Source of the DNA: a virus
DNA: 28,773 bases
Reading direction: 5' to 3' (one strand)
IMG/VR virus record: IMGVR_UViG_3300032134_000013
Location: 1 to 28,773 of that record
Shown: positions 1 to 9,005 of the stretch, in pieces
Position numbering within the stretch: position 1 is the first letter of the stretch
Layout of the letters: every line of letters begins with the position of its first letter
Made by a program: the position numbers and the translations under genes
The notes under the pieces: model-generated
Databases searched by the model: none
The model's input: the letters and a program-made list of their open reading frames with translations, nothing else
What the model was told of the DNA's origin: nothing

Positions 1-1576
1 TCGTCTGTCCAGAAGTTGCTGTGAACTCAAAGACGTACATCGACACGTTGCCAGACGAGCTAGCGGCTATCCAAGCTGCACCATCCCATACTTGCATTCC
101 TGTGCCTGTAAGGAAGTAAAGGTTGCCTGTTTGGAGTGGGTCGCCATCGTTGTCTGTGGTTGGAGCGGATGCTTTAGCGCCTAGATAACGGTCATCAAAG
201 CTGTCGAATGCTGAGGCGGCACTTGCGGCACTTACGGCTGCATTGGAGGCTGAGGTGGCTGCTTCGTTGGCTTTCGTGGTCGCTGTGCTGGCCTGAGCCG
301 TAGCTGTGGATGCGTTTGCACTAGCGCCTTGGATGGCGGCAATATTAGTGGCGTTAGTGGTCACGTCTGAGGCAATTCCTGCGACACTGGTGACGTTACC
401 TGAGATGCCTGCAACTGTTGTGACGTTACCTGAAATACCTGCGGTAGTCGTAATGTTACCTGAGACAGCCGCTAAGGTGTTCATATCAGATACAGCGTCA
501 GAAGTGCCTAACGTATTCATATCAGAGATAGCGTCTGTTGTGCCTAATAAGCCGATCTGACTAGCCTTACCTGCAACTGTAGTTACATTGCTAGAGATAC
601 CCGCAACAGTGGTCACGTTGGAGTCTATATCTGCAACCTTGGTTACATCCGCATCAACCGCCGCCACCTTATTTACGTTAGTAGTGTTACCAGCCACAGC
701 GTTCACGTTAGTGATATTGGTTGCGGCTGTGTTTACGTTAGCAATATCGCCAGCGACCGTATTGATGTTAGCAATACCACTAGATACCGTAGCCACATTA
801 CCTGTGGTTGCATAGTGCTTAGATGAGTAGTTAGTGCCGTCTACTGTGCCAGAAGTCTTACTGGCCCAATCTTCGGATAAGTCAGCAGAGGTTGCCGCAT
901 TGGTCGCAGAAGCAGCGACAGCAACAGCGTCAATCACTAGCGCCCATTTGTTAGCCGTCACATCAGAGGCTAGGGTTCCCGCCGTATGGCCGACCAAGCA
1001 AGTGTAAACATTATTCGTAGCAGTATCCAAGACCAAATCACGAACAGCGTAAACTGTAGTAGTAGACCAATTACCTTGCCAATCACCCAGCTCATTCGCC
1101 ACCGAGAGATCGCCATTCGCATCATAAGCCAATACCTTACCGGAACGCTGCGCCACAGTGTCGGTAATTTCAACACCGCCTGCATCAGATACCGTTGTGG
1201 AGAATCGAATGGTACGGTCAGCCTGCTCTTGAAGCTGCTGAACCATCATGGTGAGTTTGTCGTATTGAGCCTCAACCACCTCGGCATCAAACTTGCCGTA
1301 GTTGATTAGGTCAACACCTTGGGTTAAAGCAAGGCTTCGTAGAAGTGTGACGTTACCCGTTCCACTGGCCGGGAGATTACCCGAAGTGAAGGTGACGTTA
1401 CCACCGCTTGAACTGCCCACACCTGATAGCGTGTAATGCGTGTTAAGCGATTGAAGTGCTGTGCCAACATAGACTTTAATGTCTGCGTCAGCAAAGACTT
1501 TAAATGTGTAAGCAAAGGCGGCTTGTGAGCCATTACCATTGTATGAGTGTTTATTTGTGGTGCTAGATACGGTCAC
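1..1576 (-). CDS. Tail fibre protein, T7 gp17-like N-terminus (3' end cut by window)
   Basis: An open frame runs from a GTG at 1576 to the left edge with no stop, about 525 codons, so the C-terminus is missing. The GTG is supported by AGGAG seven bases upstream (1588-1584). The first ~150 residues (for example YTFKVFADADIKVYV near residues 18-32, then NYGKFDAEVVEAQYDKLTMMVQQLQEQ-type helix in pieces) match the T7 tail fibre N-terminal domain that anchors the fibre to the tail. Residues ~235-400 form a degenerate run of short repeats of the NVTTVAGI type, expected to make a trimeric rod. Then come Ala/Ser-rich residues and FDDRYLGAKASAP, a common joint in podoviral fibres. The receptor-binding tip is not in the window. 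The gene follows the second large ejected-protein gene and is headed by the repeated 14-bp element at 1618-1631. Confidence 0.85.
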   Translation of the reverse strand, partial: MTVSSTTNKHSYNGNGSQAAFAYTFKVFADADIKVYVGTALQSLNTHYTLSGVGSSSGGNVTFTSGNLPASGTGNVTLLRSLALTQGVDLINYGKFDAEVVEAQYDKLTMMVQQLQEQADRTIRFSTTVSDAGGVEITDTVAQRSGKVLAYDANGDLSVANELGDWQGNWSTTTVYAVRDLVLDTATNNVYTCLVGHTAGTLASDVTANKWALVIDAVAVAASATNAATSADLSEDWASKTSGTVDGTNYSSKHYATTGNVATVSSGIANINTVAGDIANVNTAATNITNVNAVAGNTTNVNKVAAVDADVTKVADIDSNVTTVAGISSNVTTVAGKASQIGLLGTTDAISDMNTLGTSDAVSDMNTLAAVSGNITTTAGISGNVTTVAGISGNVTSVAGIASDVTTNATNIAAIQGASANASTATAQASTATTKANEAATSASNAAVSAASAASAFDSFDDRYLGAKASAPTTDNDGDPLQTGNLYFLTGTGMQVWDGAAWIAASSSGNVSMYVFEFTATSGQT

Positions 1577-1617
1577 TATAGCTCTCCTATGATCTAAGGA
1601 TTACAGTAACCGCTGCC

Positions 1618-1631
1618 TACACGGTTATTAG
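1618..1631 (-). repeat. Copy 1 of 14-bp late-gene element CTAATAACCGTGTA
   Basis: Read on the minus strand this is CTAATAACCGTGTA. It contains the stop codon of the upstream virion gene and lies about 40 bases before the tail fibre start. Exact copies sit at 13011-13024 and 17369-17382. A further shared word, TAATCCTTAG (minus strand, 1603-1594), follows this copy and copy 2. At this copy TAACCG and a downstream CGGTTA could form a 6-bp stem. The function is unknown; a late promoter part, activator site or RNA-processing site are all possible. Confidence 0.6.
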
Positions 1632-4054
1632 AAGCTAGGTGAGGTTTCGCCTTTCTTCCACCAGAACCTCTGACCTTGTTCTTTACGCATTCGTTTTTCT
1701 GTACGCTTCCAGCTTGTCTTGGCTTTAGGGTCAGCCATGCGCTGGAATTGGTCGAATAACATACGCTCAGTAATTAGCCGGGTGTACCATAGTGAGTTGC
1801 CGGGCGTGTAGCTCTTTAGATACTTAGAAAATGCCCGTCCAACATTAGAACCTTCCCCTTCAAAATCAACGCCTTTCATAACAGTGAAGCCAAGCTCTGC
1901 GGTGTCTGACATAAGCCCAATGCCGGGGCCAGCTAATGTCGTTGCTAAGTTGGTGCCATAGCGGGATTTGCCATTCAAGCCTGTATATAGGAAGTCGCCC
2001 AATATCCCCATGCCGCCGCCTTGAATCATGGCAGCAAACAAAAAGTCAGGGCTATTTATATCTCTAGGGTTTTTACCTTTAGAAATATCTTTAAGCTGGA
2101 TAGCGAGGCCACCCATTATAGTTAAGCCAGCCACCAATCGGGTAAGATAAGCTAAGTCCCGTTTGCCCGTATAATCTTTGGTGACGGCCCTCATAATGTG
2201 CGTGTTAAATATAGAAATCGCAAAGCCTTTGTACATAGTTCCCATTCTTGCAAACTCGCCCATTACAGTGCCGCGCTGTTTGCCTGCGGTCATAATGGCG
2301 CGATCCCTTGCGCTTGGCATAGGGTTAGCAAAGTCCATCTCAGTGTTGATTGCGTCAAGTATCATTGAGGATAATTCATCTGCCTGCTTGGGAGTCACCC
2401 CATCAATCTGGCGAATGTTATCAGGACGGAAGTATTGAGTCCCCTGATTATCTTCAAGGGGGGCCTTGCGAATAACTTCCCACGCTTCATCTGTAACGCC
2501 ATAGCGCCGTAAAGTGGCTTGGAACTTAGTCTCAATTTCAGAAAGCGGTTTACCAACTTGGTTGCCGAGATGCCACTGAAAACTCATACCGAATGCGTTC
2601 CTGTGTGCCGAAGTCCATGACTGCAGCCCTGACGCTCTCATAAAAAATTCTGACAACTTAGCGCCCTTAGCTGAAGCATCCATTTCCCCGCCAAACCGCG
2701 CCGATGCTGTTGCTCGATGCGTCCATGAGTCAGCAACTAAATTTAGGTGGGCAGCAAGCGCCCTATGTGCGTCATTGGATGGATCAAGCTGCCCAACTAG
2801 CTCACTAGCCATCTTAGTGGCAGGAATGCCGTTATAGGCTCTAGTCATCTTGCCCATTATTGGATCGCCAATGGATGATAAGAATGCGCTACCTAACTGA
2901 GCAGCCACAAGGCCGTGACGCGCCCCGCCTGAAACATTGGCAATCTTCTGTGCGTACTTACCCTCTGCTATTGCGTCAGCTTGCCCTGACACCACATTAT
3001 AAGTTGCGTCCAATAGGTTTAAGAATTTCTTATCTTCAAGTCCAGCCATATCCTTAAGGTATTGGTATGCCTGCTTTGGGTTGGGGCCAAGCACCTCAAG
3101 TAATGCAATCTCACTACTCATGTGGCGTAAATGACCTGTCATTGTGGCGAATATGTCTGGCTCACCGAATTTCTCTTGATACTCCAACCACGACTTAGCA
3201 TCTTTAAATATAAGAAATCGACTGTCTTGGTGCTTGTTTGATAGTTTTTTGCCGCCCATTTGTCCCGCAGTTTGTGCAGATGCGCCGTTAGTGATGATGT
3301 TTTTATATGAGTCACGCAATCCTTTATCTAGCACCTCGTCACCTAAAGGCACCCCAGTATCATCCGTCATGCGCTCAACAGCCAGTCGAGGCTTAATGAA
3401 GTCAAGCCACGCATCTTCTGAAACTTTATTTACCCGGCGCATCTCATGGCCCTGTGGCAGCGCCCAATCATCACGCTTGCCAATATAGCCCCCTGCGCGA
3501 TTGAAGCGCTCACGCGCATATTCTGCCGCCTCAGTGAAGCTCTTTGCAGCCTTAGATGCGGTACTATCACCAGTGGCCTCACCAAATAACTCTCTTACCG
3601 CATTACGGAGTGTCACCGTATCCTGCTTTAACCCCAAGCCAGTAGTATGGAGTGCCTCAAGCCCGTCTTTAAAGCGGCTGTGTGTTTGACCTTCAATGGT
3701 CTTGGCGCGATAGTGAATATTGGCCCAAGGAGTGGCTCCTTGGTGAACTAAGTAATCTCTATCCAGTAGGCTCATAAGCCCAGCTTCCATGCCACGCGGG
3801 TGCGACTTAATGTTCTCTAGGTTGCGAGCCATACTGATCACTTGCAACGCTTTTTGATGTTTGGCGCGTTTCTTCTTAATGGCCATCTGTGTGAGTGCCA
3901 TCTTGGTGGCGATAGCGTCTAGCTGGGCCTCTGAATGCCCCTCTTTAATCGCTTTGTTTCGATACGCTTCAATGTCGGCATTAAGCTCGTCAGCCATAGG
4001 CTGGTCAATTATTTTCTGATTTAATGCGCTCGTTACGCAGGCGTGGTATTTCAT
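1628..4054 (-). CDS. Large internal (ejected) virion protein, T7 gp16 position
   Basis: This is an 808-residue protein. The start at 4054 is chosen because GGAG lies 8 bases upstream and the ATG overlaps the previous stop as ATGA; a GTG at 4063 is less likely. The middle region (FLIFKDAKSWLEYQEKFG and, a little further on, HMSSEIALLEVLGPNP, about residues 285-345) is a conserved block of large podoviral internal proteins and polyvalent phage proteins. The C-terminal third has hydrophobic stretches (around YLTRLVAGLTIMGGLAIQL and LFAAMIQGGGMGILGDFLY), as expected for a protein that enters or crosses a membrane during DNA ejection. No lytic transglycosylase motif was recognised. It is the last internal-protein gene before the fibre. 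The family assignment is firm at the level of virion structural protein; the ejection role is inferred from gene order. Confidence 0.7.
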   Translation of the reverse strand: MKYHACVTSALNQKIIDQPMADELNADIEAYRNKAIKEGHSEAQLDAIATKMALTQMAIKKKRAKHQKALQVISMARNLENIKSHPRGMEAGLMSLLDRDYLVHQGATPWANIHYRAKTIEGQTHSRFKDGLEALHTTGLGLKQDTVTLRNAVRELFGEATGDSTASKAAKSFTEAAEYARERFNRAGGYIGKRDDWALPQGHEMRRVNKVSEDAWLDFIKPRLAVERMTDDTGVPLGDEVLDKGLRDSYKNIITNGASAQTAGQMGGKKLSNKHQDSRFLIFKDAKSWLEYQEKFGEPDIFATMTGHLRHMSSEIALLEVLGPNPKQAYQYLKDMAGLEDKKFLNLLDATYNVVSGQADAIAEGKYAQKIANVSGGARHGLVAAQLGSAFLSSIGDPIMGKMTRAYNGIPATKMASELVGQLDPSNDAHRALAAHLNLVADSWTHRATASARFGGEMDASAKGAKLSEFFMRASGLQSWTSAHRNAFGMSFQWHLGNQVGKPLSEIETKFQATLRRYGVTDEAWEVIRKAPLEDNQGTQYFRPDNIRQIDGVTPKQADELSSMILDAINTEMDFANPMPSARDRAIMTAGKQRGTVMGEFARMGTMYKGFAISIFNTHIMRAVTKDYTGKRDLAYLTRLVAGLTIMGGLAIQLKDISKGKNPRDINSPDFLFAAMIQGGGMGILGDFLYTGLNGKSRYGTNLATTLAGPGIGLMSDTAELGFTVMKGVDFEGEGSNVGRAFSKYLKSYTPGNSLWYTRLITERMLFDQFQRMADPKAKTSWKRTEKRMRKEQGQRFWWKKGETSPSF

Positions 4055-7014
4055 AAGGCGCACTCCATGAGTCGCTCAACAGAATTAATTTCTCGATTAG
4101 CTTTCACCATCACTAAGTTCGATGGGCGCAACACTTCATTGCCGAACTCATCGATTTCTAGGATAGGTAGGTCTTTGGACGCGAGAGCATCTGCCTCGGC
4201 TATTTCAACATCAACTTGCTCGTCGAATGAAAGGTCTTGCTTGGAAGGAGCGTCTAGCTTTGTGGCATGTATGGCGCTACCAGCTCCATCAAGGTTTCCG
4301 TCCACTCGGACTGTGGCTCCCTGATGAACGCTGCTAGGTCGTTGTCGTCCATCGTCTGTAGATGCCCGTCCGACTCCAGTAGAGCGACTATCGCCGCTTT
4401 TTGCGCTTTGTTTAATTCTTGTTCCATTTGTTAACCCCAAGGTTTCAGTTCGTCCTGCTATTGGCAGGGTGACAAAATGTTCCATGCTGGAATCAATGTC
4501 ATTAAGTATACCTCTTGCGTCCAAACCATCCACTACTTTATCCATATCTTTAGGCATTTCTTTCTTAGTCCACCATGCCTCATCGGTATAGATGATACTG
4601 TTTTTGTTTAGGTTTAGTCGCTCCAGTAGTTTGCGAGTATCGTTATACGTTCCAATCTTTACAATTGGGTCAGGATAGCCTTTTGTGTTGTAGTATGGCG
4701 GGTCAACTATTCCCAAGACATGGTCGCCTTTCGGGTTGGCTACATCGTAGGAGTTGCCGTTAACGTATTCGATTTCAATGCCGCGCTGCTCGGCAATCTC
4801 GATATTCTTCCTTAACTCTGCAAATTGTTTTGATAAGAGTTTAGTTACCGCGTCAACTTGCTCTTGACTAGTGCCGTCTTTTATCCGAGTACCATAAGAC
4901 GCCTCACCATAATCCACTACGGCAGCAAGAGCTCCACGCTCAGCGTCATTTATATCAACCCTGCCATCCATTTGGCGCTTAACCCGGCGAGATAGCGCAG
5001 ACGCACTCGTAACTCCTACCGCGTCCATATCTTTCGCAGCTAAATCTAATATTTCTTTAGGCTTTCCGCTACTAAGCAGCTCTCCAAGCGTATCGCCATT
5101 TTGATGAATGTATTTAATCTTATCAATACGGTCAGGATTCATTTCATATAAGCGAATCTTCTTCACATTAGGAAAGTGCGTGAGTGCGTTGTATATACCC
5201 CACCCACCGCCGCCGCCGAAGTAATCGTCCACTTCGGTTATTTTAGCCCGGTCAGCATTATTCCAAACATGGCGAATAGCATCAGTGGTGGCCTTGGCCA
5301 TTTTCTGCTTCCCGCCCTGAAACGTTGGCATTACCCCGGTATGGGCTTTATGTAATTCTGGCCCCTTCCTTGCGCCAAGAGAATCTATCTCTGGCAAATC
5401 AAACCCGCGACTCATGTTTGGTGTTGGGGTAGTGATCTCAATATCAGCTTCTATCGCTTCCTTAATCGCCACAACTTCTTCTGGCACTGGGGTTGGTTTA
5501 GATAATTCACCGCGCTCTGCCTGTAGTGCAAAAAGCTCCTGATCTTGAGCCTTGGTCGATACGTCCAGTTCTTCAATCCGAAGGGCTGCGGACACCGGGT
5601 CAAACGTGTCGTTGGCTATTTTAACCTTTAACCTTCGCAGTTCATTTTCAGCCGCATCAGCCGCCTTAGCTGAATCATAGCGAGCCTCTAATTGAGTCAT
5701 CCGTTCTTCAATAGGGCGCTGTATCTCAGTATTTCTTGCGCGTGTCGCAGCTACAGATTCTTTATAAGACACAGCATCAGAGCCTGCCATTAGGTCATAG
5801 TTGGCATCAGTGCGACTTTGTAGCCGCATTTGAACCTTATTGCCCTCAGATACCGCTTCATCTATCTCCTTACGAAGGGCTTTTTTCTCTGCGCGAGTTA
5901 ACTTACTAGCCGCGATTTGCTCCACATCAGGGAATCTAGCTCGATCAGAGTGATACGCATCCACCTTAGCGGCTAGCGCATTACGCTCATTTGTGATTGT
6001 TGCAATATCACCTTCTAGCCGGGTGACCTCTAAATCAACCGCTTCGATATTACGAGCCTTTATTGTGCTAGACGCAGCTTCTCCATCAATAGGGTTGCCT
6101 GCTAACGCCTCGCTCTGATGCATTCGCATTTCTTCAAGGCGCTGGGTTAATTCTTCTGGTGTCGCAGCATTTGTATTAGCAACTAAATCTTGTGCATCCT
6201 CAAGGTTATCGATATGCTCTCGCACTTCTGGCGTATCAGGCATCTCGCCAGACTTTATCTTTTTGCGTAAAGAGCGAACAACAATCGAGCCGCCGCCGTA
6301 CATTAGAACTGACACAAGGCCAACGCTGGCTACGTCAGCCATCACTTGATCAAAGGTAGGCTCTACGCCAGCATCGCGCTTAAACTTGAACGTACCCGCC
6401 TGAATGCCAGCCTCAATGGATGATTCCAGTAAGCCAACCTTCGCTGTTGTTTTTAAAAATCCTGCCGCACCCTTCGCTGCTTTAAATTCAGGAAATAGCA
6501 TTGCGAGCGCAGTTAGCGGGTCTTTTAATGCGCCATATCCTGTGCCGCCTAGCCAGCCTAAAGTGCCAGCCAAGGTGTCTGATTGAGCATAGTCTGACTC
6601 TGCCTTAGCTCTTGAATCACGAACCTTCTGCCCCGCTTGCTCATACAATGCTTCAACAGTTTGGAAGCCTGCATCAGGGTAATCTTTTTGTAGCCGCTCA
6701 ATATTGCGGAATAAAATGTCGTGGTGAGCGCCACTGGGCAGACCGCCCGGCCTATCTTCCCTCTCTTTAGCGTAGTCGAGAGTTTGGCTGTACTGCATCT
6801 CACTGATAAGCGCTTCATTTGTGAATAAAGCAGGCTCGTACTTTTCGGCCAGACTCATCTGCTCATCAAAGCTATCCCCAATAAGGTGGCTCACTTGTAA
6901 AGAAGATGCGGTGTAATCATATTCCTGAGTTGTGGATTGGAATACAGTCGCAATGCCGGGCGTTGTGCCTTTGTAGGCTACTGAGGTGTCATGCTTTAAG
7001 CTGGCTAATCCCAT
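4051..7014 (-). CDS. Large internal virion protein with embedded Dam-like adenine-N6 DNA methyltransferase domain
   Basis: This is a 987-residue protein. Residues 1-550 look like a podoviral internal core protein: hydrophobic Gly/Ala-rich segments near 150-250 and long charged coiled-coil stretches near 260-510. Residues ~560-830 carry the signature of a class-alpha N6-adenine methyltransferase (Dam/D12 type): FQGGKQK (565-571, motif X-like), DDYFGGGGGWG (596-606, AdoMet-binding motif I), an acidic residue after the next strand (E624 in LYEMNPDR), and IVDPPYYNTKGY with catalytic DPPY at 771-774. The C-terminal ~150 residues look disordered and acidic. The ATG shares its A with the TAA of the upstream gene. 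The likely role is methylation of incoming phage DNA or another early step after ejection, by analogy with P1 DarB, a methyltransferase-bearing virion protein. Packaging of this protein is inferred from gene position. Confidence 0.72.
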   Translation of the reverse strand: MGLASLKHDTSVAYKGTTPGIATVFQSTTQEYDYTASSLQVSHLIGDSFDEQMSLAEKYEPALFTNEALISEMQYSQTLDYAKEREDRPGGLPSGAHHDILFRNIERLQKDYPDAGFQTVEALYEQAGQKVRDSRAKAESDYAQSDTLAGTLGWLGGTGYGALKDPLTALAMLFPEFKAAKGAAGFLKTTAKVGLLESSIEAGIQAGTFKFKRDAGVEPTFDQVMADVASVGLVSVLMYGGGSIVVRSLRKKIKSGEMPDTPEVREHIDNLEDAQDLVANTNAATPEELTQRLEEMRMHQSEALAGNPIDGEAASSTIKARNIEAVDLEVTRLEGDIATITNERNALAAKVDAYHSDRARFPDVEQIAASKLTRAEKKALRKEIDEAVSEGNKVQMRLQSRTDANYDLMAGSDAVSYKESVAATRARNTEIQRPIEERMTQLEARYDSAKAADAAENELRRLKVKIANDTFDPVSAALRIEELDVSTKAQDQELFALQAERGELSKPTPVPEEVVAIKEAIEADIEITTPTPNMSRGFDLPEIDSLGARKGPELHKAHTGVMPTFQGGKQKMAKATTDAIRHVWNNADRAKITEVDDYFGGGGGWGIYNALTHFPNVKKIRLYEMNPDRIDKIKYIHQNGDTLGELLSSGKPKEILDLAAKDMDAVGVTSASALSRRVKRQMDGRVDINDAERGALAAVVDYGEASYGTRIKDGTSQEQVDAVTKLLSKQFAELRKNIEIAEQRGIEIEYVNGNSYDVANPKGDHVLGIVDPPYYNTKGYPDPIVKIGTYNDTRKLLERLNLNKNSIIYTDEAWWTKKEMPKDMDKVVDGLDARGILNDIDSSMEHFVTLPIAGRTETLGLTNGTRIKQSAKSGDSRSTGVGRASTDDGRQRPSSVHQGATVRVDGNLDGAGSAIHATKLDAPSKQDLSFDEQVDVEIAEADALASKDLPILEIDEFGNEVLRPSNLVMVKANREINSVERLMECAL

Positions 7015-9005
7015 TAGTCTTTATACTCCAGCACATAATCTTCTCCTTGAGTATTTTTAATGAACATGCCGTTACGACTCAGCATGTATCGGCCTTGCTC
7101 ACCATTAGGCACTAAAGCAATATCGCCATCACTTAACTCTTCCTGCACTTGATTCCAATCTAAGTCAGAATCAATGCCGGCAAAATCAGCCTCATCTAAT
7201 CGGTTAATCCATTTCTTGACATGGTATTCCTTCATGCCTCTGCGCGGGGTCATAAACATATAGCCGTTACGCTCATAAACGTTACCCACTACAGCTTGTA
7301 ATGCTTCTTCATAACGATCTTCATTGAAGTCGCCGCTATTATCCCCAGCGCGCATTGATAGCCCCGCATAAGCGAATTTAACCGCATCCAGCATTCCTTG
7401 TTTAATATCGTGATCACCCTCAAAAAGGTCTTTATCACCATCAACGATATACTCGTCAAAATGCACCTTAGCATCGTCTTTACCGGGGCCGTAGTGACCT
7501 AGACCCCCCTCGCCATCCGCTAGCTTCTTGCCGTTATGAACAAGCTCTACAGCTAGGCCAGCATCCGCTTGTGACATTAAGTCACCGACAACCGCTAAGG
7601 TGCGGTAGCCTTTGGTAAATATCTTACTTAATAGGTCGTGCGCGTTACTCTCGGTTGCTTTTACAAGGCTTTCTAGCGTTCCGTAGCCTTGGGCTGAGTC
7701 TAAATGCTTGGATAGCGCGTCAATCTCATCATCCTTAAAGAGTGATGTATTAATCCCCCAATGCTCATCAACTAAAGCCTTGCGTGTCACTTGCTCTTCT
7801 AGGTAGCTTGATATATCGCCAGACTCTATCGCTTCGCGTAGGGTGGATTGCTGGGGCTTTAATAACCCCATATTAACTGCGGCTTGCTGCGGGTCTTTAT
7901 TGATTGAAGAGATAGCGCCATCCAACATATTAACAATGGTGTCACGCCGCTCCCCTTCGGTAACGTCACCCACTGCGGTAGCAGATAGTGCGCCATGCGC
8001 CTCGATTAGATCATCAAGCGAGTGTGCGTCACCATGCAGTATAGATTGCCCATCAGCGTACCAAGTGAGTGAGTTTTGAAGGTCTCGCCTATCTTGCTCA
8101 TTCGTGACTTGCTCCACCAAATTAATGTAAGTCTCTACAAATCCGTCAGCTAGCATCGCGCCACTTGTAATGATGTCTTGGTGCCTTTTCGCTTCATCAG
8201 TAAATAGCTTCTGCTGCGCTTTTTGCTCGGCCTTTAACTGCCTCTCTGCCGCAGCAGCTTGAACATCATCACGATCTAGAATTACCCGCATATAGGTATT
8301 CAGGCTATCCTGCTCCCCCTGATCGAACCATTTAGGGTAGGCTATATTTTCAGCAAACTCACTCCCTTTCTTAGCGCCATGAGCTAATTGGAAATCGCTC
8401 TTAATTTGATTCGCACTATACTCTTGGCGAAAAGCGTCAAGGTCACTTACTTGCTTGGCTGGGGATATAAGATTAGTGGCTAACGCCTCGCTTTGCGCTT
8501 GCTTAAACTTCTCTAACCCATCGGTGGCAGTCATTAAGTCGATTCTTGACTGCTCATAAGCTCCCCCCAAATGAGCGACACTACGCTTACTCATTTCGCC
8601 ATTAATGGTATGAGTGTACTGAGTTAATAAATTTCTAGAGGCTTGCGATATGGCGCTTTTGTTCGCCGTCATCTTCACCCGGTCACTATGGCTTTTGACG
8701 ATTTGCTTATATTTAGTGTTGAACTGCTCGATCATCGCCCCGTGTGTAGGGTCGCCATTTTCGTCCACGGCTGGCGCATCTTGAATAGTTCGCCATGTAT
8801 CAGCCGCAGCTTGGTCAAGGCTATTGGTTAAGCGACTGTACTCTTCGTCAGTCTCAGCCTTTTGTACTTTGGCTTGGTAGTCATCAACCACCTTAGTCAA
8901 CGCTTGGCTGGTACGCATCTTGGCTTGAGCGGCAGACGATATAGCACCAAGGCTGAGTTGTTCAGCACCCGGCACACCTGTTTGATTTATATTTGGTATT
9001 CTCAC
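7014..9005 (-). CDS. Internal virion protein, T7 gp15-like position
   Basis: This is a 663-residue protein that begins with GTG, overlapping the upstream TGA as GTGA. The N-terminus MRIPNINQTGVPGAEQLSLG followed by long Ala/Gln/Lys/Glu-rich helices (about residues 30-330, with a coiled-coil-like AAAERQLKAEQKAQQKLFTDEAKRHQ region) is typical of the middle internal core protein in T7-like and BPP-1-like phages. The C-terminal half is acidic and globular-looking, with no catalytic motif recognised. It lies between the gp14-like gene and the methyltransferase-bearing gene, all in one overlapping chain. Related proteins form the internal core above the portal and are ejected into the cell envelope; that role is inferred from position and architecture. 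Confidence 0.68.
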   Translation of the reverse strand: MRIPNINQTGVPGAEQLSLGAISSAAQAKMRTSQALTKVVDDYQAKVQKAETDEEYSRLTNSLDQAAADTWRTIQDAPAVDENGDPTHGAMIEQFNTKYKQIVKSHSDRVKMTANKSAISQASRNLLTQYTHTINGEMSKRSVAHLGGAYEQSRIDLMTATDGLEKFKQAQSEALATNLISPAKQVSDLDAFRQEYSANQIKSDFQLAHGAKKGSEFAENIAYPKWFDQGEQDSLNTYMRVILDRDDVQAAAAERQLKAEQKAQQKLFTDEAKRHQDIITSGAMLADGFVETYINLVEQVTNEQDRRDLQNSLTWYADGQSILHGDAHSLDDLIEAHGALSATAVGDVTEGERRDTIVNMLDGAISSINKDPQQAAVNMGLLKPQQSTLREAIESGDISSYLEEQVTRKALVDEHWGINTSLFKDDEIDALSKHLDSAQGYGTLESLVKATESNAHDLLSKIFTKGYRTLAVVGDLMSQADAGLAVELVHNGKKLADGEGGLGHYGPGKDDAKVHFDEYIVDGDKDLFEGDHDIKQGMLDAVKFAYAGLSMRAGDNSGDFNEDRYEEALQAVVGNVYERNGYMFMTPRRGMKEYHVKKWINRLDEADFAGIDSDLDWNQVQEELSDGDIALVPNGEQGRYMLSRNGMFIKNTQGEDYVLEYKD

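Noticed and set aside
306-815. Plus-strand frames rich in Val, Thr and Ala opposite the tail fibre gene.
   Set aside because: They are the complement of the fibre repeats; the minus-strand frame is continuous with a good start and recognisable N-terminal domain.
1571-1587. CACTATAG on the plus strand resembles the core of a T7 RNA polymerase promoter.
   Set aside because: It lies on the wrong strand for the late genes, is explained by the fibre start codon and its ribosome site, and no T7-like RNA polymerase gene is in the window.
4043-4324. A plus-strand frame and other short frames opposite the methyltransferase gene.
   Set aside because: They are shadows of a long, clearly coding minus-strand gene, without supporting signals.
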